A stretch of 64,000 bases of DNA from Olsenella sp. An285 (GTDB lineage: Bacteria; Actinomycetota; Coriobacteriia; Coriobacteriales; Atopobiaceae), in assembly GCF_002159625.1 (NCBI RefSeq), contig NZ_NFIZ01000007.1, positions 1-64,000 of the forward strand, read 5' to 3'. This document shows positions 53,292-62,500 of this stretch, one piece after another. Position 1 is the stretch's first letter, and the number at the start of each line of letters is the position of its first letter. The notes beneath the pieces are model-generated. The model made no database searches, was not told the origin of the DNA, and worked only from the letters and a program-made list of their open reading frames with translations. The translations under genes were made by a program, and so were the position numbers.

Positions 53292-55166
53292 CTACGCGAA
53301 CTGCGAGCGATAGAGCTCGGCGTAGGCGCCGCCCGCCGCGAGCAGCTCCTCGTGGGTGCCCTGCTCGATGATGTTGCCCTTCTCCATCACGAGGATGAGG
53401 TCGGCGTCCACGATCGTCGAGAGTCGGTGCGCGATGACGAAGCTCGTGCGGTTCTCCATGATGGCCTCCATCGCGCGAACGATAGCCTGCTCGGTGCGAG
53501 TGTCCACGCTCGAGGTGGCCTCGTCGAGGATGAGGATCGCCGGGTCCGTGAGCATGGCGCGGGCAATGGTGAGGAGCTGACGCTGTCCCTGGGAGATGTT
53601 CTCGGCGTCGTTGGAGAGCATGGTGTCGTAGCCGTGCGGCAGGGTGCGCACGAAGAAGTCCACGTGCGCGGCACGCGCGGCGGCCTCCACCTCCTCGCGG
53701 GTGGCGCCGAGCTTGCCGTAGGCGATGTTCTCGGTGATGGTGCCCTCGAAGAGCCAGGCGTCCTGCAGCACCATGCCAAACTGACGGCGCAGCTCGGCGC
53801 GCGTGAGCTCGCGGGTGTCCACGCCGTCGAGCGTGATCCGCCCGCCGTCGACCTCGTAGAAGCGCATGAGGAGGTTGATGAGGGTGGTCTTGCCGGCGCC
53901 CGTGGCGCCCACGATGGCCACCTTCTGGCCGGGCTCAGCCACGAGGGAGACGTCGCGCATGAGCGGGCGGTCCGAAGCGTAGCCAAAGCGCACGTGCTCG
54001 AAGGCCACGCGCCCGCGCACGGGCTCCGGCAGCGGAGCCGGAACGGCGGGGTCGGGCACGACCTCGGGCTCGTCCACGAGCGCGAAGACGCGCTCGGCGG
54101 CGGCGAGGGCGCCCTGCAGCATGTTCACCGTGAGGGAGAGCTGCGTGAGCGGCTCGGAGGCCTGCATCACGTACTGGAAGAACGCCTGGAAGACACCCAC
54201 GGAGATCTGCCCCATCACGAGCATGCCGCCGGCGAGAAGCCCCACGGTCACCTGACAGAGACGCATGAGCAGGCGGATGGCCGGGGCGATGCCGTTGGTG
54301 ACGAAGTCCGCGGTGGCGGAGGTCTCCGCCAGGTCCTCGGCCGCGGCGGCGATCTCGGCCATGCTGGCGTCCTCGCGACCGAAGGCCTTGATGACGGCGC
54401 GGCCGCTGTAGGCCTCCTCCACGCGCCCGGTGAGCTCGCCGAGCGCGGCCTGGCGAGCCGCCGCGAGCTTGAGCGTCTGGGCGGTCACGAGCTTGGTCAC
54501 GCCGGAGGCCACGAGGGCAAAGGCAACGAAGACGCCCGTGAGCATGAGGTCGTAGGTGGCCATGAGGATGATGGCCCCGCCCACCATGGACACGGCGATG
54601 AGCAGCTGGAGCAGGCCTCTCTGCAGGACCTCGGAGATCTTGTCGAGGTCGTTGGTGGCGCGGCTGATGGTGTCACCGGGCTGGTGCGCGTCGTAGTACG
54701 AGAGCGGCAGGCGCGAGAGCTTGTCTGCGATCTGCCCGCGCAGGCCAAGGTTCAGCCGCTCGGCGAAGCTCGCCATGACGAGCGCCTGCACGGTGTAGGC
54801 CGCCCAGGCCGCGGTCCAGATGCCCATGAAGGTGAGGATCTCTATGCCGGCGTTGTCCAGCGACACCACGAAGGGCTCGCCCGCGGCAAAGGCCGCCTGG
54901 ATGTTGGCCCAGAGGTGGTCGATGAGCCCCGCGCTGTAGGCGGTGGCGCCCAGGCTGCCGGCGACGTAGAGCACCGAGCAGAGCGCGGCCACCACGAGCC
55001 TCCAGCGCTGGCCCGCGGCAGCGGACCAAAGGCGCGCCGCGGTGCCGAGGGCGTCGGAGGGGACGTCGAGCTCCTCGTCGGGCCCCGGCTGGGCCTTGGT
55101 CTGGGGCCCGCGGCCCCGCTTGAGCTGATCGAGCTCGTCGAGCTCGAGGTTCTTCTCGCTAGGCAT
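53292..55166 (-). CDS. heterodimeric multidrug ABC exporter, subunit with canonical ATPase
   Basis: 624 residues: a ~70-residue N-terminal extension (MPSEKNLELDELDQLKRG), six-helix membrane domain, and ATPase domain with GATGAGKTTLINLLMRF, signature ISQGQRQLLTIARAM and Walker B ILILDEATSSVD with the catalytic Glu intact, then IAHRLSTI. The ATG at 55164-55166 overlaps the end of the partner gene by 8 nt, so the two are translationally coupled. Probably drug or toxin efflux controlled by the MarR regulator upstream. Confidence 0.92.
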   Translation of the reverse strand: MPSEKNLELDELDQLKRGRGPQTKAQPGPDEELDVPSDALGTAARLWSAAAGQRWRLVVAALCSVLYVAGSLGATAYSAGLIDHLWANIQAAFAAGEPFVVSLDNAGIEILTFMGIWTAAWAAYTVQALVMASFAERLNLGLRGQIADKLSRLPLSYYDAHQPGDTISRATNDLDKISEVLQRGLLQLLIAVSMVGGAIILMATYDLMLTGVFVAFALVASGVTKLVTAQTLKLAAARQAALGELTGRVEEAYSGRAVIKAFGREDASMAEIAAAAEDLAETSATADFVTNGIAPAIRLLMRLCQVTVGLLAGGMLVMGQISVGVFQAFFQYVMQASEPLTQLSLTVNMLQGALAAAERVFALVDEPEVVPDPAVPAPLPEPVRGRVAFEHVRFGYASDRPLMRDVSLVAEPGQKVAIVGATGAGKTTLINLLMRFYEVDGGRITLDGVDTRELTRAELRRQFGMVLQDAWLFEGTITENIAYGKLGATREEVEAAARAAHVDFFVRTLPHGYDTMLSNDAENISQGQRQLLTIARAMLTDPAILILDEATSSVDTRTEQAIVRAMEAIMENRTSFVIAHRLSTIVDADLILVMEKGNIIEQGTHEELLAAGGAYAELYRSQFA

Positions 55167-56946
55167 TGGCGTCTCCCCCTCTCGTCTGGGAGTCGGCGAT
55201 GGCACGGTAGGTGGGGCAGGTCTCCATGAGATCGTCGTGGGTCCCCAGGCCCACTACCTCGCCGTCGCGCAGCACCACGATCTGATCCGCGTCGTGGATG
55301 GTGCTCACGCGCTGGGCGATGATGAGCGTCGCGGCGTCCGTGAGCTCGCCGGCGAGCGCGTGGCGCAGCGCGGCGTCGGTCTTGTAGTCGAGCGCGGAGA
55401 ACGAGTCGTCAAAGACGTAGAGGTCAGCCCGGCGCACGAGCGCGCGGGCGATTGCCAGGCGCTGGCGCTGGCCTCCGGAGAAGTTCGTGCCGCCCTGTGC
55501 CACGCGGGTGCCCAGGCCGTGCGCGAGCTCCCGGACGAAGCCGCCCTGCGCGACGTCGAGCGCGTGCCAGAGGCGCTCGTCCGTGGCGTCGGCGTCACCG
55601 TGGCGCAGGTTGTCCGCGATGGTGCCCGAGAAGAGCCACGCCTTCTGCGGGACGTAAGAGATGCGGCCGCGGAGCTCCTCCTGGGTGATCCGGCGCACGT
55701 CCACGCCGTTGAAGGAGAGGCTGCCGCCCGTGACGTCGTTGAAGCGCAGGAGCATCTTGGCGATGGTGGACTTGCCCGACCCCGTGTTGCCGATGATCGC
55801 CGTGGTCTGGCCGCGACGCAGCGCGAAGGAGATGTCGTGCAGGGTGTCCTCGTCCGCGTCCGAGAAGCGCAGGCTCACGTGGTCGAAGCGGGCGACCTCG
55901 TCCCCGGCCTCGCACGCCGCGGGGAGCGCCGCGGGGGCGGCCGCGTCCTCGATCTCCGGCTCCACGTCCAGGACCTCGGCCGCGCGGGTGAGGCACGCCA
56001 GGGCGCGCGGCACCTGCAGGATCGCGAACTGCGCCATCATCATGAACATCATGATGAGCATCGCGTACTCCACCAGGGCGGAGATCGAGCCGATCTGCAT
56101 GGCGTGGGCGCCCACGCGGTCCGCGCCCACCCACATGATGGTGGCCTCGACCACGTTCATGAGGAAGAACGTCATGGAGTCCGTGACCGCGAAGACCAGG
56201 TTCACGCGGATGGCGTTGCTCGCGTACTCGGTGAAGGTCTCGTCCAGGCGGGCGCGCTCGTGCGGCTCCTTGCCAAAGGCGCGGATCACGCGCACGCCGG
56301 TGATGGACTCGCGCAGGCGCGTGTTCATGTTGTCGATGAAGCCCTGGAGACGCGTGAAGATGGGCGCGGACTTGGCCACGGCCGCGACCGAGATGGCGAT
56401 GATGGCAAGCGTGACGGCCAGGAGCACCCAGCCCATCACGACGTCGGTGGAGAACGCGAGCCAGATGGAGATCACGCACGCGATGGGCACGGGGAAGATC
56501 ATGAGGATGGACATGAGCAGCGTCTGCTGCACCACGTTGGCGTCGGAGAGCGTGCGCGTGATCATGGAGCCGGTGCCAAAGGAGTTGAAGTCCGAGCCCG
56601 AGAACGCGAGCGAGTGGTCGTAGACGCGCGTGCGCAGGTCACGCCCCACCTTGGCGCAGAGGCGCGAGGCGAGGAAGACCGAGGTGATGTAGCCGCCCGA
56701 GCCCACGAGCGCGGCGATGAGCATGGCCACGCCGTGCCCCATGAGGGCGCTCATGTCGCGCGTGTTCACCGCCACGTTGACCATGGCGGAGAGCTGCGTG
56801 GGAATGTAGAGCATGCCCGTCATGTCGCAGATGGACGTGAACAGGATGGCTAGGAGCAGCTTCTTGTACGGAGACAGGAGGCTCACGAGCAGGCGCGCGG
56901 ACGTGCGCTTGCTGTAGTCCCTGGTCGTGCGGTTGCTCTGGCTCAA
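55159..56946 (-). CDS. heterodimeric multidrug ABC exporter, subunit with degenerate ATPase
   Basis: 595 residues: membrane domain then ATPase domain with GNTGSGKSTIAKMLLRF, FSGGQRQRLAIARAL and Walker B LYVFDDSFSALD. The residue after the Walker B Asp is Asp instead of the catalytic Glu, the usual sign of the non-hydrolytic half in heterodimeric exporters. Start is TTG (56944-56946) with GAGAGGAG 5 nt upstream. First exporter gene after marR. Confidence 0.92.
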   Translation of the reverse strand: MSQSNRTTRDYSKRTSARLLVSLLSPYKKLLLAILFTSICDMTGMLYIPTQLSAMVNVAVNTRDMSALMGHGVAMLIAALVGSGGYITSVFLASRLCAKVGRDLRTRVYDHSLAFSGSDFNSFGTGSMITRTLSDANVVQQTLLMSILMIFPVPIACVISIWLAFSTDVVMGWVLLAVTLAIIAISVAAVAKSAPIFTRLQGFIDNMNTRLRESITGVRVIRAFGKEPHERARLDETFTEYASNAIRVNLVFAVTDSMTFFLMNVVEATIMWVGADRVGAHAMQIGSISALVEYAMLIMMFMMMAQFAILQVPRALACLTRAAEVLDVEPEIEDAAAPAALPAACEAGDEVARFDHVSLRFSDADEDTLHDISFALRRGQTTAIIGNTGSGKSTIAKMLLRFNDVTGGSLSFNGVDVRRITQEELRGRISYVPQKAWLFSGTIADNLRHGDADATDERLWHALDVAQGGFVRELAHGLGTRVAQGGTNFSGGQRQRLAIARALVRRADLYVFDDSFSALDYKTDAALRHALAGELTDAATLIIAQRVSTIHDADQIVVLRDGEVVGLGTHDDLMETCPTYRAIADSQTRGGDANA

Positions 56947-56961
56947 CGATTCTCCTCTCTC

Positions 56962-56990
56962 ATGACAAAGGGGACAGGGTTATCTGTCAT
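56962..56990. repeat. ATGACA...TGTCAT imperfect palindrome at the marR stop
   Basis: ATGACAAAGGGGACAGG...TGTCAT. On the minus strand the TGA of TGACAGATAACC (56987-56989) is the marR stop codon. Sits between marR and the exporter gene. Confidence 0.7.
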
Positions 56991-57433
56991 AGCGAGCTGA
57001 GCTCGCGGTCGATGGCGGCGGTGTAGGCGGCAGCCAGGCGCAGGAACTCGGAGCGCTCCTCGGGCGAGAGGCTCCGGAACGCGCGGTCCTCGGCGGCGAT
57101 GGCGGGCACGATGCGCTCGTCGCTGAAGGCGCGGCCCGCCGCCGTGAGCGTGACGAGCTTGGCGCGGCTGCCGGGCGCCGCGGGCGTCACCTCCACCAGG
57201 CCGCGGGAGGCGAGCGTCTTGAGCGAGGAGTTGACCGTCTGCTTGGAGTACGAGAACTCCTCCGCGATGGTCGACTGCGTGACACTACCGCCGGACACCT
57301 CAAGGGCATAGAGAATCCAGTACGCCGTCTCCGAGAGGCCGCAGCCGCGCGCGAACTCGTAGTAGATCTTGTCGGTCTTTTGGTAGAGCACGTCGAGCGC
57401 TCGTGCGCTTGTGACCTCGGGTTCGTTTGCCAT
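56987..57433 (-). CDS. MarR-family transcriptional regulator
   Basis: 148 residues with winged-helix fold: helix region YWILYALEVSGGSVTQSTIAEEFSYSKQTVNSSLKTLASRGLVEV and wing APGSRAKLVTLTAAG. First gene of marR-exporter-exporter; MarR repressors commonly control such efflux pumps and themselves. A palindrome lies between its -35 and -10, fitting autoregulation. Effector unknown. Confidence 0.93.
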   Translation of the reverse strand: MANEPEVTSARALDVLYQKTDKIYYEFARGCGLSETAYWILYALEVSGGSVTQSTIAEEFSYSKQTVNSSLKTLASRGLVEVTPAAPGSRAKLVTLTAAGRAFSDERIVPAIAAEDRAFRSLSPEERSEFLRLAAAYTAAIDRELSSL

Positions 57434-57484
57434 TTCGAGTCTTCCCCCCTGCGTAGGCCGTTATCTCGCCGTGTGCGAGGAGCT

Positions 57485-57513
57485 AGGTTAGTCCGATTTC
57501 GGACGAACGTCAA
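57485..57513 (-). promoter_or_regulatory. marR promoter with embedded palindromic operator
   Basis: Minus strand TTGACG (57508-57513), 17-bp spacer, TAACCT (57485-57490). The palindrome GTCCGA-AA-TCGGAC (57491-57504) fills most of the spacer, a position where a bound MarR dimer would block RNA polymerase. Confidence 0.75.
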
Positions 57514-57644
57514 GAGGGGGGTGAGGGGTTGTAGTGATGCGAGGGAGGCGCGTGAGCTCGCTTCCGCGTCTCCCGGGCCCGCTTCGACGACAGGCGGACT
57601 CATCGTGGGCATAATACGCAATGATCAAATCGCCGCGAGAAGAG

Positions 57645-57680
57645 CGGTGGCCCCGCGAGACCATTCCCGCAGGGCCACCG
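57645..57680 (-). terminator. hairpin downstream of the GH25 gene
   Basis: CGGTGGCCC / GGGCCACCG 9-bp stem with partly paired 18-nt interior; 25 nt after the stop. No U-tract. Confidence 0.65.
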
Positions 57681-57705
57681 AAAGCGCGCTTCCAAAATGG
57701 GGACG

Positions 57706-59367
57706 CTATGCGTAGAGCCTCATAAAGATCGTTGCCGCCTGGGAGCGCTCGAGCTTGCCCTGGGGGTCAAGCTTCTTAGCGCCGTTGCTCTCGACGCCCT
57801 TGATCGCACCCTTCTTGACGGCCCATTTCATCGCATCGACCATGTTGCTCGAGATCGAGGAGGCGTCCGGGTAGGAGGAGAGGTCCTGGGTCACCTTGGG
57901 CGAGCCGTCCATGCGCCAGAGCACCATGGCAAGCTGCTCGCGTGTCATGACGTCCGTGGGGCCAAACTTGCCGTTGTCGTAGCCTCGCATGTAGCCGTTC
58001 TTCGCGCACCATGCCACGGCCTTCGCGTAGAACAGCTCGGAGTCGCAGTCCGAGAAGTACTTCTCGACGTCAGAGGGGTTCGTGGCGGGATTGCCAGCGC
58101 GGTTGTAGAGCATCTGCGCGAGCTCCGCGCGAGCGAGCGACTTGCTGGGGCCAAAGCTTCCGTCCTCATAGCCGCTCATGAGGCCGGCGCCCTGCGCCCA
58201 CTCGACGGCGTCGGCGCACCAGAGGTCGGAGGGCACGTCGGGGAAGATGCCGTCTGACGCGGGCGGGACCACGGTGTCCCCACCGCTGCCACCCTGGTTC
58301 ACCCACGTGGCATTGCCAAAGGCGTTGAGGTCGACCTTTCCGGAGAAGCCCGCCACGCGACCGTCGCTCGTGTACTGCCAGCCGCGGAAGTTGCCGCTGA
58401 AGTCAGAGAAGCCCAGGTTGGGGCCGTACTCGGCCGCCCAGGAGGTGTTCTGATGGATGTAGCTGGAGTTGAGCGGCCCGTAGAGGTAGCTACGGTAGGA
58501 GTAGACGCTCGCGTTGGTGTAGCCCGCGCCCTGGACCTCCTTCATCCACGCACGCACGATCTGCTCGTACACGGCGGGGTCGGTGGGCGGCTGGTGGCCC
58601 GTCCACTCCCACTTCTCCAGGTCGTAGTAGACGGGGAAGTCAAGGTCACCCGGCTCGATGCCAAGCTGTCGCAGCCAGGACACGAGGTTGCTGCCCTCGC
58701 CACGCGCGTCCTCGGCGTTCTCGGCATAGGAGTAGAGGTAGATGCCGTAGGGAATCCCCAGGCGCTCGCACTCGCGCACGTTCTGGGCGACGGTGTAGTC
58801 CTGGCGGTCGTATCCAAAGCCGATCCTGATGATTGCGCCCTGGACGCCGTCGGCCTTGGCGGCCTCCCAGTCGATGGTGCCGTTGTGCTCGGAGACGTCC
58901 ACCACGGCCATGGCCTGGCAGGCGAACATGCTCCCGTTGGACATGAAGAACGCCGGCTCTCCCTGGTAGGAGCCCCAGTAGGAGCCGAAGTTGCTCTCGA
59001 TGCCCAGGAGCTGGGCGCCGGAGTCCGCGATCTCATCGCGGGCCTCGCCCACGGACATCTGGGCAAAGCGCTCACCGCCCGTGACGTCGAACGGGTCGGG
59101 CGGTGCGTCCGGCGTGCCGAGGAAGTCGGGATCGTCCACGAGCGAGCCGTCGGCCACGTTCACGACCTCGCCGCTCTCCAGAATCGCGCGCTCGCTTGAG
59201 ATGAGCGTGGCGTCGTCCGGGATGGACGCGTCGATGGAGGCGGGCAGGGACTGCTCCCCCGACGCCGAGAGCGCAAGCGCGGGTACGGGGGCAAGGGCGA
59301 GGGCAAGAGCTGCCGCGGCGCCGGCGAGGGCAAGGCGCACGGAGGGTGCGGTTGCGTTTCGGTTCAT
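57706..59367 (-). CDS. secreted GH25 lysozyme with S-layer homology repeats
   Basis: 553 residues. Signal peptide (about 1-33, LALAGAAAALALALAPVPALAL). After an Asp/Ser-rich stretch comes a GH25 muramidase domain: AVVDVSEHNGTIDW, AIIRIGFGYDR, PYGIYLYSYA, and the acidic pair in VYYDLEKWEW. C-terminal three SLH-type repeats begin near FPDVPSDLWCADAVEWAQGAGLMSG, with binding-groove motifs LARAELAQML and MTREQLAMVL; the third is more divergent (LERSQAATIF). It likely cuts peptidoglycan while anchored to a wall polymer. ATG with AAAGGTGG upstream. Confidence 0.92.
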   Translation of the reverse strand: MNRNATAPSVRLALAGAAAALALALAPVPALALSASGEQSLPASIDASIPDDATLISSERAILESGEVVNVADGSLVDDPDFLGTPDAPPDPFDVTGGERFAQMSVGEARDEIADSGAQLLGIESNFGSYWGSYQGEPAFFMSNGSMFACQAMAVVDVSEHNGTIDWEAAKADGVQGAIIRIGFGYDRQDYTVAQNVRECERLGIPYGIYLYSYAENAEDARGEGSNLVSWLRQLGIEPGDLDFPVYYDLEKWEWTGHQPPTDPAVYEQIVRAWMKEVQGAGYTNASVYSYRSYLYGPLNSSYIHQNTSWAAEYGPNLGFSDFSGNFRGWQYTSDGRVAGFSGKVDLNAFGNATWVNQGGSGGDTVVPPASDGIFPDVPSDLWCADAVEWAQGAGLMSGYEDGSFGPSKSLARAELAQMLYNRAGNPATNPSDVEKYFSDCDSELFYAKAVAWCAKNGYMRGYDNGKFGPTDVMTREQLAMVLWRMDGSPKVTQDLSSYPDASSISSNMVDAMKWAVKKGAIKGVESNGAKKLDPQGKLERSQAATIFMRLYA

Positions 59368-59514
59368 CTGCCACCTTTCTGAGAGACAAGCATGGGGACA
59401 GATGGTACCCCACAGGGGCCAGCCGCGGGCGCCGGGCCCGCAAACGCATCAACTCTGCAGCAAACCAATGCGACCGGCCCGCGCCCCGCAGCGCTCCGCC
59501 GGCGCTTCCCCACC

Positions 59515-59520
59515 TATAAT
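59515..59520 (+). promoter_or_regulatory. possible -10 for the giant glycosyltransferase gene
   Basis: Perfect TATAAT 34 bp before the GTG start at 59555; no recognisable -35. Confidence 0.4.
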
Positions 59521-59554
59521 GGGACCGTATCGCACGAGAAGAACGGAGCGCCCC

Positions 59555-62500
59555 GTGAGCACAACCGTGAGCAGCAGCCCGAGCGAGCCCCTCATCAGCG
59601 TCCTCATGGTGAACCGCAACCACGCGGACACCATCGGGGAGGCGATCACCAGCGTCCTCTCGCAGACCTGGAGCAACCTCGAGCTCGTGGTGGTGGACGA
59701 CGGCTCCACGGATGACTCGGTCTCCGTGGTGGAGGGCATCGCGCGCAAGGACCCCCGCGTCCGCCTGCACCGCCTGCCCAGGAACGAGCACATCTGTGCT
59801 GCCACCAACAGAGGCTTCACGCTCGTCTCCGGCGAGTGGCTCGCGCGCATAGACTCCGACGACGTCTGGTACCCCACCCGCCTTGAGCGGCAGATGGAGG
59901 AGCTCGCGGCGCACCCGGAGTTTGACATCTGCTTCACGTGGGCGGACTGGATAGACGAGAACGGCGACCCCGTCCCCGAGCTCGAGGGCGTCACGGACGT
60001 CACATACCCCACGCAGCGCGAGTGGCTCCGCCGCTTCTACTTCGAGGGCAACTGCCTGCTGCACTCCTCCGTCCTCATGCGCATGTCCCTCAGGCGCGAG
60101 GTGGGCGACTTCGACCTCGCCTACCGCATGCTCCACGACTTCGACTACTGGGTGCGCGTGGCAAAGAGCCGCAACATCCTCGTGGTGCCCGAGCGGCTCA
60201 TCGCCATGCGCCACTTCACCCAGCAGGGCAGGAACTCGAGCGAGGCAACGGAGGAGAACGACACCCGCACCTTCAACGAGTACGTGGACATCCGCTCACA
60301 CTTCTTCGAGGGCATGTCGGACGAGGTCTTCGTGGACGCCTTCTCGGAGGACTTCGTCTGCCCGGACTCCTCCACCAAAGACGAGCTCTCCTGCGAGCGG
60401 GCGCTCCTGCTCTGCCGCCCGCAGAGCAACTGGATCGCCAAGGTCAACCCCGCCGGGCTGCGCGCCCTGCGAGAGCTGCTCAACCGGCCGGACGCGCGCG
60501 AGCTCCTTGAGCGGCGCTACGGCTTCACCGTGCACAGCTTCTACGAGCTCACGGGCGGCCACTTCTACAACGACGTTCCCCTGCAGCTCTACACCCTCAA
60601 CACGCAGCGCAGCTACGAGGCCCAGGTGGACCACCTCATAGACGAGTCCCTCGGCCTCCAGGCCAAGAAGCTCGAGCTCGAGGGGGAGATATCCCGTCTG
60701 CAGGACGAGAACCGCCGCCTTGGCGAGAAGATCGGCGCGCTCGAGGGCTCCATCAGCTGGCGCCTCACGAGGCCCCTTCGCGCCGCGAGCCGGATCGTGC
60801 GCGGCATCGCGCACCCGGCCCCCATCCCCGCGGCGCCGAGCGCGCCGGCCCTGCCGCCCGCCCCGCCCACCGTGCTCGTCCACGCCTTCCTCGCGGGCAA
60901 CCTGGGTGACGACCTCTTCGTGCGCACGCTCTGCGACCGCTATCCCGACGTGCGCTTCCTCGCGTGCGCGCCCGGCGACTACGAGGGGCGCTTCTCTGAC
61001 GTGGCCAACCTCGAGATCCGCCCGCCCGCGGAGTTCGGCGGGCTCGTCAAGACCGCGGACGCCGTGGCGCACATCGGCGGATGCTGCTTCGTCCAGCACG
61101 AGAAGGACTTCTCGCCCTTCTTCCAGACGGACGAGTACCTCGCCAAGAACGCCCGCCACCTGGTCTTCATGGGGGGCAACTTCGGTCCCTACCAGGACGA
61201 CTCCTATCTCGATGCCTACCGCGACCTCTTCCGCGGATACGACGGCCTCTCCTTCCGCGACCGCTACTCGGCGGGACTCTTCGAGGGCTACCCCAACGTC
61301 CTCTACGCGCCGGACATCCTCTTTGGCTTCCCCGCGCGCAGGGCAGAGAAGCAGAGAAGGGCCGTGGTGGCGCCCATCTCCCTCGCGGGGAGGGACGGCG
61401 CCTTCGCCATCTCCCAGCACGCGGAGGCGTACCGTCGCTTCACCGTGAGCTCCGTGAGGGCGCTCCTGGCTCGCGGCTACGAGGTCAGCCTCGTCTCGTT
61501 CTGCGAGGCGCAGGGGGACGAGGAGGAGATCGCCTCCGTAGTGGCCGAGCTCTCCGACGAGGAGCGCGCACGCGTGAGCGTCTCCTGCTACCGCCGCCAC
61601 CCGGACGAAGTGGTCCGCGAGCTCGAGGTCGCCGAGTGCGTGGTGGCGACACGCTTCCACGCCATGGTCCTTGGGTTCGCGCACGGCTGCCGCGTCCTGC
61701 CCGTGGTCTACGACCAGAAGACCCGCAAGGTACTGGACGACCTCTCCTACCCGCTCTCCGTCGACGTCTCCGCGCTGGACTCCGCGAGCGCGGAGGACCT
61801 GGTGAAGTGGCTCCTCGAAACCAAGCCCCTGGACGCCGCGCCCCTCGCCGATAGGTCCGCCGACCACTTCCGCTTCTTCGACGGCGTGCTGGAGGAAGTC
61901 CGCACCGGGCTTCGCGCGCAGGAGCCCCCCGAGCACTGCCAGGTCCTCTTTATCAACGGTACGGACCTCCCCACGCTGCGGCGCTATCGCGTCGAGCACC
62001 AGCGCGAGCAGCTCGAGCTCTGGGGCGTCACCACTGGTGAGGTCAACCATCTTGCCGTGTCCGCGCGCGACGCCGATCGCGCGGACGTCTTCGTGATCTA
62101 CCGCTGCCCCGTGAGCGAGCGGGTCGAGGAGTTCGTCCGTCGCGCGCACGAGCTGGGCAAGAGGGTCTACTTCGACGTCGACGACCTCGTGGTGGACACG
62201 CGCTACACGGAGGGTCTGCCCGTAGTTGCCGCCATGTCGCCCGAGGACCGCGAGGTATTCCAGGACGGCGTCAGGCGCACGGGCCTCACGCTCGAGCTCT
62301 GCGACGGCGCCATCGTCACCACGGACAGGCTCGCGGAGGAGCTCACCGGGGTGACGCCCACCGTGCTCGTCAACAGGAACGTCGCCTCGCGCGAGATGGC
62401 CGCCCACTCCGAGCGCGCCATGCGCACGGTGCGCCGTGACCCCGGGCGCGTGGTGCTGGGGTACTTCAGCGGCTCGATGACGCACAACGCGGACTTCGCC

